From Zantedeschia hybrid cultivar (taxonomy: Eukaryota > Streptophyta > Magnoliopsida > Alismatales > Araceae): DNA of 64,000 bases. The stretch covers positions 52,757,129 through 52,821,128 of the forward strand of contig JARZZO010000009.1 of NCBI GenBank assembly GCA_030544215.1. The letters are read 5' to 3'. The notes beneath the pieces are model-generated. The model made no database searches. It saw only the letters and a list, made by a program, of their open reading frames with translations, and had not been told where the DNA came from. The translations under genes and the position numbers were made by a program. This document shows positions 23,087 to 31,626 of the stretch, in pieces; position 1 is the stretch's first letter; every line of letters starts with the position of its first letter.

Positions 23087-24419
23087 AGGGTCCCTTGAAA
23101 TATGGGTCAAGAACAGAAGATTGTTACCAACTGTGGTGGGAGAAGAAACAGAAATGCAAACAGAAGTATGTGCAGTGGAAGAAGCCGATAAGCCTGCTTG
23201 GAGGGAAATGCTTCTCGACTGGTTCAAGCATAAAATATTGCCAAGCACCCGAATCAAGCGTGCTAAACTTATCCGTATTAAGGACTCATATGAATACAAA
23301 GGAGACACTCTCCTTCAAGTGACATATGATGGCAAAAGAAAGGTTCTCCTCAGATGCCTGTCATCAAAAGAGATAGCTGAAGCCTTGAGGGAAATACATG
23401 CCGGGGTCTGTGGTGCTCACCAGTCTGGCCCCATGATGATAAATCAACTCAAACAATTGGGATACTACTGGCCCACAATGTTCGATGATTGTGCACAATA
23501 TCCCAAATCATGTCACAAATGCCAGGAACATAGCCCAATTCCAAGAAAATCCCCGGTGCCCTTGCACCCTACAGCACCATCATGGCCTTTTGCCGAATGG
23601 GGCATGGACGTTGTCGGTCTATTCATACCCTCCTCAAGAGGTGCTAAATATATTCTGGCCGCCATGGATTATTTTTCCAGATGGGCCGAAGCAGTAGCAT
23701 TAAAAGAAGTCACCGGGGCAGCCGTTGAAAGGTTCCTCCGCCAAAATATGTTGTTCCGATATGGTGCACCCAGTCGGATCATCTCAGATAATGGAACGTG
23801 CTTCCGAAATCAAATCATATACAAGTTAGCTGCGAAATTCAAAATTGATTGGAGGACCTCTACAGTCTACAATCCACAAGTCAATGGGTTAGCAGAAGCC
23901 TTTAACAAGACTCTATGCAACCTTCTAGCAAAGACAGTCAATTCAACTAAGAAAGACTGGGAAGAAAGAATGTATGAAGCATTATGGGCTTACAGAACTA
24001 TATACAAAACTCCAATAGGTTGTTCTCCCTATTCCTTAGTATATGGGTCAGAGGCAGTCGTACTAATTGAATTGGAAGTCCCCTCTTTGCGCATTGCCTT
24101 AGAGCAGGGGCTTATCAAAGGAAATCAATCAAATGCAGAAAGGCGACTCAAGGAGTTATTAGCCTTGGAAGGCGACAGACTTCGAGCCCAACAAAATATC
24201 CAGATATATCAAGCTCGCATGGCTCGAGCATTTGATAGACTAGTCAAAGAAAGAGCCTTCAAGAAAGGAGACCTAGTTATGGTCAAAAGAAGAGAAGTCA
24301 TGGCGTCAAATCCAAAAGTGAAGTTGACCAGTAATTGGATCGGCTCCTATGTCGTCAAAATTGTTTATGAAGGAGGAGCATATACCCTCACCAATCATAA
24401 GGGAGAAGTATAGTTTCCT
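23087..24419 (+). pseudogene. pol: X1 integrase
   Basis: The pol frame resumes after the insertion. A connecting region (about 23120-23340) leads to the HHCC zinc-binding part (IHAGVCGAH ... CHKCQ). The catalytic core has GMDVVG (Asp), IISDNGT (Asp) and GLAEAFNKT (Glu) with exactly 35 residues between the second Asp and the Glu. The C-terminal part has MVKRREVMASNPK and NWIGSYVVK; no chromodomain is seen, as expected for Tat. Integrase inserts element DNA into the genome. The frame is open from 23121 to a TAG at 24411-24413. Beyond it FPPLNGKHMKRYYA, a typical Tat integrase tail, is still readable, and X2 has the same TAG. Confidence 0.9.
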
Positions 24420-24959
24420 CCCTTAAATGGCAAACATATGAAGCGCTATTATGCGCCACCTCCGTACTTTCCAAGCGGAGATTGAAAAAATATATGAAGT
24501 GCTGTCTACGGTGTGAATATGATCACCATGAAGACAGTCAAAAGAAATCATCCAGTTCTCGAGATGTATTCCCCCAAGACTATAAATCTTAAATGGCACG
24601 GTAAAATTAACCTGTCTATATGAGCTAAGGACATTGAAGAGGCTCCAAAAGGCTTTACGAAGCCACCCCAAAGCACCTCATGGGTTGCCAATGACGAAAA
24701 GCCATTGAAAAAGAAAGAAAAAAAAAGTTGGCACGACTATCCCGCTAGTCGGGCAATGGTGCTGAGGCAAACCTGGTGCGGAGGGAGTATAAATCATTTC
24801 CCGCTTCCCGTTTTATAACCGGTCGAAGTTTTCAATCAAATTAATCCGAATTGATGATGTCTTCCGATTCTGAAATTGTTTGATATAAACATGCATATGT
24901 CTTGCAACCTTGTCTCTTCAATGAACAGAGGGCAAGAAGCTACAAAGAAACAGAGAAGA
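24420..24959. other. Non-coding spacer after X1 pol
   Basis: This stretch matches 41091-41606 of X2 in reverse. After the last codons of the integrase tail I see no domain. It includes two TATA-like stretches (tataaatc near 24790 and tttataacc near 24812) and an A-rich run near 24715. Function unknown. Confidence 0.6.
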
Positions 24960-25590
24960 TGGACTGAGTCCTACTGGACCTTGCCATTCAAGTACAAATT
25001 CAAACCCAAGCTCAAATGCAAGTACAAATTCAAATACAAGCTTAAAGTCAAGTAGGGACTGGCCTGGGTCAGCAAGGCTCCACCACTCAAGTTCAAAGCT
25101 CCAGTTCAAATTCGAGCATAAAATCAAATTCAGAATTCAAGTTCAAAGTTCAAAAACCAAAGCTTCAGCGTAAAAGCAAATTCAAATTCGAATTCAAATC
25201 CAGAGCTCCGCCTGAAAGGCAAGCTGAAGTTCAAAGGCAAATTGGCTTGAGTCAACAAGACTCGCTGCTTAAATTGAAGCTCAAGTTAAAAATTCAAGTT
25301 TAAATCCAAGCCCATGTTCAAATCGGCTTGAGTCAACAAGACCCGCCGCCTAAATTCAAGACCAAATTCAAGTTCAAAATTCAAAGCTCCAGATCAAGCT
25401 TGAGCTCGAAATGCAAGTTTAAGTGCAAGTTCAAAGCCCCAGGCAAAGAGTAAGCACAAATTCAAGTATAAGACAGCCTGGGTCAATGGGACCCGTTGCT
25501 TAAATTCAAGATCAAAATCCAAGTTTCAAGTAAACTTGAAAGCAAGAAGATGGCCCGGTTTCATTTGATTCCGTTATCCAAGGTCAAAAC
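24960..25590. repeat. Degenerate AAGTTC/AAATTC array of X1, part 1
   Basis: The sequence is made largely of hexamers such as AAGTTC, AAATTC and AAGCTC, with a longer unit that includes gtcaacaagacccgccgc every 80-150 bp. It reads as Lys/Phe/Leu-rich peptides in some frames, a side effect of the repeat. It continues at 26971 after the solo LTR and matches 39666-41090 of X2 in reverse. Confidence 0.85.
25586..25590. repeat. Target-site duplication (left) of the 1380 bp solo LTR: aaaac
   Basis: The bases aaaac precede TGTAGGCACC at 25591 and follow GGTGTCTACA at 26971-26975. The uninterrupted sequence is present in X2 near 40530, which shows that this is an insertion into X1. Confidence 0.95.
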
Positions 25591-26970
25591 TGTAGGCACC
25601 CGGAACGTCCCCCGCCGCTGCTGCGGGCTTCGGGCGAGGGCTTCTCCGTTCGTCTTAGCACTGCAGTGATTTGGAAGGGTTAGAAATTAAGAGGTGTGAT
25701 CGCCAGGAGCATTACCTTACGGTCCCTGTGCTCCGCAGGATAGTGAGAGTGATCGCGTTCTGAGGGAGCAGGGGACGGCGGTTTCCCCTTCTCTTCCTCC
25801 GGCCGGCTAGAGGAGGAGAGATCGGCAGTCTGCACGCAGAAATGCGGTAAGGGTCCCTGAAAGGAAAAGACAAGACAAGAGAAGAAAATAACCCGGTTAG
25901 AACTGTGATATGTAGAATCTACCCATGAAAATATAAAAATTAACTAGAATTTGAGGGAGACGCACCAGATGGGTGTTTGGGGAGGGAAGGTGACCATATG
26001 TTATGGCCACCCACCTCCCGTTTTTTGTTTAAAACTTCTGGGAGAGTAAGGGTTGCTAGGTTATCCTAACATGCATGCATGCAGATGGGGGGTGCTCGGG
26101 TGTGAAAAGTGAAGTGATGTGTTAAAAGAGGAAAAGAGTGAGAGAAGGAAATGTTACGGAATGGATGGAGAGTAGGAATGCAATGAAGTGGAAATGAGAA
26201 AAGTAAAGAGAGGGTTAAGAAGACAAGCCCATTTGGAGTGCGAAGGATTCCTCCAGCTTATCTCGCTTGAAATTCCTCCTGAAGCTCTCTAACTCCTTGC
26301 CCGCTCGACTCCTCAAAGCCAACCCACTTGCCAACTTCCAAAACCAAAAAAAAACCCCTCTGCTCGAGGGGACATGGGGGGTTTAAATAGGTGAAGGGAA
26401 AATAGGAGAAAATAGGGGTCTAAATCCCCGTAAATCATCATAGAGCCAATGGGAAGTGGTCAAGGATCGGAGGTGGTGCGCGCGGCAGCCGCCGGAGTGG
26501 GGGATGATCGGAGTAGTGGAGGTGAGGGTGGCGGGTAGAGGAGATCGTGGGAAGACGAGGTCAAGGTGGGAGTTAGGGGAGTGGGCGGCCAGCCAACTTG
26601 CCTTCCAATCCCGTGGAAGGCCAGGTAGCTGGCCTTCCACGAAGAGGTGGAAGGCGACCCGGTTGGCCTTCGAAGGGTGGTGGAAGGCGAGGGGTGGCCT
26701 TCGAAGGATGGTGGAAGGAAAGGGGTGGCCTTCGAAGGGTGGTGGAAGGCGGGCTGGCTGGCCTTCGAAGGATGGTGGAAGGCGGGTTGGCTGGCCTTCG
26801 AAGGATGGTGGAAGGCGGGCCGGTTGGCCTTCCACGAAAAGGTGGCTAGAGTCGGGATTGGTTAATGGGTAGTGTAAGAAAATCTGATGGGCTAAATGAA
26901 ATGGATGAGGTGATGGGCTAATGATGGATGGGGTTCATGACCAAAGGGGGGTCCAAAATCGGTGTCTACA
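25591..26970. mobile_element. Solo LTR (1380 bp) inserted in X1
   Basis: It starts TGTAGGCACC and ends GGTGTCTACA, an inverted repeat matching at nine of ten bases with TG...CA ends. It is flanked by the 5 bp duplication aaaac. It has no primer site, gag or pol, so it is best read as a solo LTR left by recombination between two LTRs. It contains a 31-33 bp tandem array at 26590-26850. Superfamily and orientation are not assigned; the 5 bp TSD and ends suit either Ty3/gypsy or Ty1/copia. Confidence 0.85.
26590..26850. repeat. 31-33 bp GC-rich tandem array in the solo LTR
   Basis: Units begin GGCCTTCGAAGG and continue with a tggtggaaggc-like part, at 26665, 26696, 26727, 26760, 26793 and a partial at 26826. 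Periods are 31, 31, 33, 33 and 33 bp. Degenerate copies extend to about 26590. ORFs on both strands here encode repetitive peptides only because the period is near a multiple of three. Confidence 0.85.
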
Positions 26971-27835
26971 AAAACAAAGAAGATGGTCCGGGTTTATTCA
27001 AACCCTCCATTCAAGTTCAAATTCAAGTTTAAATCGGCCAGGGTCAATAGGACTCGCCGATTAAATTCAAAGCTCATGTTCAAATTCGAGCTCAAATTCA
27101 AGCTTAAACTCAAATTTAAAAATCAAGTTCAAGCTCCAAACCAAGCTTAAATCCAAGTATGAAGCAGACTAGATCAACAGGATCCGCTGCTTAACTCCAA
27201 GTTCAAGCTCAAATTCAAGTTTAAGTGCAAGATCAAATATCTAAAGCTCCAGTTCAAGCTCGAGCTCAAGTGTTAACATTCAAAGCTCAAATTCAAATCA
27301 GCTTGGGTCAACAGGACCCGCTGCTTAAGTTCAAGCTCAAATTCGAGTTCAAAATCCAAGAGTAAAGCAAAGTTGAAAGCAAGAAAATGGCCTGGATTCA
27401 TTCGATCCCGCCATTCAAAGTACAAATTCAAAGCTCCAATTGAAGTTCAAATGCACAAAACCAAGCCTAAATCCAGGCTCAAGTCCAAATGCAAATCGGC
27501 CCAAGTCAGCAAGACTCTGCCGCTCAAGTTCAAAATCAAATCCAAATGCAAATTGGCATATGTCCTATTGGATTCCGCCATCCAAGCATAAAACAAGAAA
27601 GATGGCCTGGGCTCATTCGACCCCGCCATTCAAGCTCAAATTCAAATTGGCCTGAGTCAACAAGACCCGCCGCACAAATCCAAGCTTAAATTCAAGTTCA
27701 AGATTCAAATACAAGCCGACGTGGGTCCTACTAGACTCTACTGCCCAAGTTCAAAGCAAGTTCGAAACAAAGAAGGTGGCATGGTGCATTCAGCACCGCC
27801 ACTCAATTTTAAGCCCAAGGTCAAATCCAAGTGCA
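26971..27835. repeat. Degenerate AAGTTC/AAATTC array of X1, part 2
   Basis: This continues the array at 24960-25590 after the solo LTR. Longer-unit landmarks such as gtcaacaggacccgctgc recur at about 27040, 27175, 27307, 27505 and 27655. No coding function is supported. Confidence 0.85.
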
Positions 27836-28110
27836 AGCGAATTCAAATCAAAGCAAAGTAAGTCGACCGGGGTCTTCAACGACTACGTATCACCAGTGGC
27901 TGGCCCGGGTCCCTCGTGACTCCGTCATCCCCGAAAGACCGGGTCTCCGAGAGGGGTACTCCGTAAACAATCAAGCAAATTCAAATCAAAGCAAAGTAAG
28001 TCGACCGGGGTCTTCAACGACTACGTCGCACCGGCAGATGGCCTGAGTCCCTCATGACTCCGCCATCCCCGAAATTACTGGGTCTCTGAGAAGAGTACTC
28101 CGTACTCCCT
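27836..28110. repeat. 138 bp tandem repeat of X1, two copies
   Basis: Each unit holds agtcgaccggggtcttcaac, with starts at 27861 and 27999 (period 138 bp). X2 carries three copies at about 39270-39665 with the same period. Unit number therefore differs between family members. Confidence 0.85.
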
Positions 28111-28500
28111 ATCTACCTCAGCTACAAACCTATGAGTCTGCTGTGGTAGTTAGGGTTCATCCATTCAAAATCATCCCTAGTTATCATGACCAAAAGCCTT
28201 TAAGCCCGTCATTGATAATTAGGGTCCTCATGACCTAGGTATCTAGGTTTGCATCATTCAAACACCCCTATCTACTTCGGGCTACAAACCTATGAGTCTG
28301 CTTGAAGTATTCTGGGTTCATGCATTTCAAATCATAGCTATGTTACCACGACCAAAAACCTATGAGTCCGTCGTTGGTACTTAGGATTTGCAAGGTGTAG
28401 ACCCTTCCGGTCTATTGCCACCCTGCATAGTGGTTAAGATCCTTACGATCTTTGCCACCCCAATAAAGGTTCAGACCCTTACGGTTTGTGCCATTTTCAA
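28111..28500. repeat. 160 bp diverged repeat of X1
   Basis: The phrase gctacaaacctatgagtctg recurs at 28121 and 28281 (160 bp apart), with other partial repeats such as accaaaaacctatgagtccg near 28350 and ttacggtttgtgccat-like units near 28440-28495. The same block is found in X2 at 38880-39260 in reverse. Confidence 0.7.
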
Positions 28501-28814
28501 TAAACAAGTGATTGAGGTATTCATTGCCCCTCTCACTCTGTCCTTCCTTTTTAAGCTTCAATAATCCCCATAACATTGTTAGTTATGGAAGCCAATAAAC
28601 ATTGTTAAGTCATCTTCATTTGAAATCTTTTCCTTTCAGCTTTGCAGTTACCATGGATGCATACTTCACTCTACTTCATTTACAACAAGGGGAGAGAGAG
28701 AGGGATATAAAAAAAAAATGAGAGAAAAGTCAAAAGGGGCTTAAAAATAAAGATGCCTCGCCGAACTTGATCGTATCTTCTACGGTCAAGGGAAACAAGG
28801 GCTATATACCTGGC
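28501..28814. other. Spacer downstream of the antisense gene remnant in X1
   Basis: No gene is seen. It contains purine runs (gagagagaggg near 28690 and an A run near 28710) and matches X2 38570-38870 in reverse. Relative to the antisense gene it lies on the 3' side. Confidence 0.6.
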
Positions 28815-28940
28815 TGTGGTGAAAACCCGAAAGGGCGCCGCAGGTAAAATCGGGAACCCCGCCGTGTGAAAACCCGAAAGGGCGCACGGGCAAAAGCTAG
28901 AGGGGGCCGACTCCGGTGAAAACCCGAAAGGGCACTTGCG
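28815..28940. repeat. Three copies of a GGTGAAAACCCGAAAGGGC repeat in X1
   Basis: Copies of gtgaaaacccgaaagggc lie at 28819-28836, 28866-28883 and 28916-28933 (spacing 47 and 50 bp). Each contains CCC-GAAA-GGG, a 3 bp stem with a GNRA-type loop on the element's sense strand. X2 has the same three copies at about 38446-38565 in reverse. Confidence 0.8.
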
Positions 28941-29118
28941 TTGGTAAAGTGAATATTAAAAAAAAAAAAAAAAGAGAAAAGGAAATTCAAGCATGTCATT
29001 CATTAAAAGGAGGATATGATACAAAATTCTCTTTATATATGCCAACAGTTACAAGAATGACTTCCATCCCAATCTACATGGAAAAGCAAAAAGAAAATAC
29101 CCTTCCCAATTATAAAGT
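28941..29118. other. Poly-A run and spacer next to the antisense gene remnant
   Basis: An A run at about 28959-28973 is followed by AT-rich sequence, which on the minus strand is the 3' side of the PMD gene. No coding signal is seen. Confidence 0.5.
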
Positions 29119-29898
29119 TCAGTTATAAACAACATCATGGATCCTCAAGTAACATGGACAGCAATGGAAGTCCTTCTCAAACTTGAGTATGTAACTCAAA
29201 AAGAGCTTCCTCTTCAGTCTGAACCTCATAGTCAAGCAGTCGAAAATCAATGGTTCTTCTCTGAAGCTCCATTTACATGGAGAAAGAAATAGCCCATGCC
29301 GCCTCTGCTTCGAGTCTGGGATACCTCTATCATATCCCCACTTGGCAAGAATAAATGAAGGTGATAGGGTCAGAATGTCGTCCTGAGGACGCATGATATT
29401 AGTCCTACTGGACATGAGCATGTCTCTAGCATAACCCAGCTTGAACAAAGAGTCGTCACGGGTTACAGTTCCCCTCAGGTTGTCTCGAAATTTCAAAATG
29501 GCATCCTCAGCATAGAAAGCCCTCCTTTCAGAACGCACTCCATTGACCTTCAAGTCAAGCAAGAAGTTGTACAAATGTTGATCGCTGGGAAAGTGAACTG
29601 GATAATCTTTGTCCCGTCTATATTTATAGAATCCTTCCGAAAAGACAAGTCTGCTCTCATCAACCTTGCCATCTGATTCATCGGCAAAGGGATGGTCCAA
29701 GATAGAAACCTCAAAAAATTGTTGTAGTTCATTGTCCTCATCTATGCCTGCTGCAGGTGTCAAGTAAAAGGGACTTATCACAGGCCCACTCTCTTCAGCC
29801 ATTGTAGGAATCTGTTCAGAAGACCCTCTCGGAGAAACTGGCACATCTTCGGAGACAGCCTCGGGCATCACAGCTTTGTCTTTCCTTCGAGAAGCCAT
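29119..29898 (-). pseudogene. Antisense PMD gene of X1, large internal deletion
   Basis: From ATG at 29898 the minus strand encodes MASRRKDKAVMPEAV and about 215 further residues that match the N-terminal region of the X2 copy, without the stops seen there. The acceptor-like tract cttctttttcag again lies just upstream. At about 29212-29216 the sequence jumps from the part just before the PMD domain to the last coiled-coil exon, with TGAAG shared by both sides (729-733 and 38183-38187 in X2). The tail is out of frame after the join. The PMD domain itself is absent, so this copy cannot make the full protein. Confidence 0.8.
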
Positions 29899-29940
29899 TA
29901 TACTGAAAAAGAAGAGACAACAAGTCAAAATCAAATGCAA

Positions 29941-30989
29941 AATGCCCTTATCAAAAACGAAAATTATGTCGAAATTTCGGCAGCATCTCCCCTTAACGGA
30001 GGGCTGTTAAAATTTTATCGAGAGCCATCCAGGACAAACCGACATGCTCCGATAAGAAGAAGACCCATGTCAAAAACAGAGGGGTGTAGAAATGGCATTC
30101 CAGTGACCCAATTCCTGAGAGCCAAGCTACAACCGGGACTAGGCACTGAAGCCGCAGCCCCAGGGATTGCTCCCATGGGAACTGCCAAAGTCAAACAGCG
30201 AAACGTTGAAGAAGATCCACCCGACCTGCAGTTGCTATAGTGACGAGGCTGCGCCTACTATAGAGCAAAAGGTCCAAAGTCGATTTTCTGCAAAAATAAG
30301 ACAAGAAAAATATTAGAACATCAAAACAAAGGCAAGGGAGACTCTCTTCACTCTCTCTATGCCCAAATCCATGGCGGCCAACAACCCCCAATCAATCCCA
30401 CCGGCCAAAAAATCAAAAAAAAGGCTTTGCCTTTCACCTTCAACCAACAGACGAGGCGTTGTTGAAGAAGCTGAACAGTGATCCGAGCCTACCGCCAACT
30501 GTGCCTACCGGACCAGCCTCCCTTGCGCACACCAGCAGCCGCATGGTTGAAGCCCGCAAGCCCAACCAGTGAAGGCTTTCCCTGTGATGGCGGCGGTGCT
30601 CGTCAGGAACTTCTGCAACACCTGCTGCCAAGGAAGAAAAAGAAGAAGAGAGCCTGGCCTACGAGCCGTGCCCTGACCGCCCCAAGCCATGCGGCTCAAG
30701 CGCCCTTAGAGGCGGCAGCAAAGCCCGCTGGCAGCTGTCGCGGTGGTGGCACCCCCAGACGGTTGTTGTGGCTTCGGCTAACAGGAAAGAACAAGAGGAG
30801 GAAGAGCTCGACGGCGGCGATATGCGGCGGCAACGGCTTGCTCCCACGGCTCCAGCAACTTCGTCCACCGGCGATGGCAAGAGGAAGAAGGAGAAGAGTC
30901 GGGTGAGGCTCGGAATCCCCCAGCAGAAAAGCAAAAAGCAAGGAGAAAGGCCCGCCCCCTTCCCCTTTTATAACCGCCTGGGTCAGTTT
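29941..30989 (-). other. Putative leader/promoter region of the X1 antisense gene
   Basis: On the minus strand this lies upstream of the PMD start codon. It is GC-rich between 30440 and 30960, with pyrimidine-rich tracts on the minus strand, and contains a TATA box at 30964-30972. Short Ala/Pro-rich ORFs exist in several frames but none has a recognisable domain, and I do not call them genes. The equivalent part of X2 is left of the window, so conservation cannot be tested here. Confidence 0.4.
30964..30972 (-). promoter_or_regulatory. TATA box candidate for the antisense gene
   Basis: The minus strand reads TATAAAAGG here, about 1.07 kb upstream of the PMD ATG at 29898, followed by a pyrimidine-rich stretch typical of plant leaders. 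If used, an intron between this promoter and the acceptor near 29903 would be needed. Confidence 0.4.
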
Positions 30990-31375
30990 TGAAGCCCTGG
31001 CCGATCCAAGGTCCGAACTGGACTGAACCGGCGCAGACTCAAGGGCATATGCCCCCCTCTTTAAAACTCTACATAGACGGACCAGTTCGAAGCCAAAGTT
31101 GAACCAAACCAGTACAAACTCGAGGGGATATGCCCCCTTCTCTCAAACTCAATATATATGGCCAGGTTTGGAGCCGAATTGAATCCCGAACCAGCGCAGA
31201 TTCAAAGGGCACTTGCCCTTCTCTTTCAAACTCAAGATATATGGTCCGGTTTAAGGCCCAAATTGAACCCAAACCGGCGCAGACTCAAGGGGCTATGTCT
31301 TCTCCATCAAACTCCATGAACCCCAGCAGGTTTTAGAGTCCAAGACTAGCGCAGACTCAAAAGGGTCATGTTGCC
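30990..31375. repeat. 82 bp tandem array carrying GCGCAGACTC, just before the X1 3' LTR
   Basis: GCGCAGACTC or variants recur at 31031, 31114, 31195, 31277 and 31349, mostly 81-83 bp apart. Each is followed by a purine-rich stretch, and the intervening units are similar (ctcaatatatatggccaggt-like). This is the same decamer that forms the hairpin arms in the LTRs, but here only in one orientation and outside the LTR. Confidence 0.8.
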
Positions 31376-31626
31376 AAGCAAGCTATGGTTGCCCGAAGCT
31401 CAAGACCCGATCCAAATCGGTTGTGGAAACAAGTCCAAGATAAAATCTCCAAATTGCAGCAGTCTCCAACAAACAAGTCCTTAATGGGTGAATGAAGACC
31501 TTTAAGTGGGGCCAGTTTTGAACTGTGAGCCGCTTAAATGGGATAAGTACGTGACAATGGGCCACGCATACAACTCACTTCGTAGCCTCCGGTCTCCGTA
31601 CGTGAGCCGTATGCGTGGGGGGTATT
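31376..31626 (+). other. 3' untranslated region and polypurine tract candidate of X1
   Basis: No gene is seen. The last bases before the 3' LTR are gtggggggtatt (31615-31626), a G-rich run suitable as the plus-strand primer though short. An inverted motif, cgtgacaatgggccacgcat and its partner near 31600-31612 (cgtacgtgagccgtatgcgt), lies just upstream. Confidence 0.5.

Noticed and set aside
26383..26872. Overlapping ORFs on both strands encoding repetitive EGQPARLPPSF or WKAGWLAFEG peptides
   Set aside because: They are by-products of the 31-33 bp tandem array in the solo LTR; several frames are open at once.
26962..27700. Lys/Phe-rich ORFs (KFKFKFK)
   Set aside because: They arise from the degenerate AAGTTC/AAATTC hexamer array; no start context or domain.
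29119..29940. An env-like third ORF of the retroelement
   Set aside because: It is antisense to gag-pol, matches the PMD gene of X2, and has no signal peptide, transmembrane segment or fusion features.
30191..30992. Several Ala/Pro- or Ser/Leu-rich ORFs on both strands
   Set aside because: GC-rich composition opens many frames. No frame shows a domain, and the equivalent in X2 is outside the window, so conservation cannot be tested.
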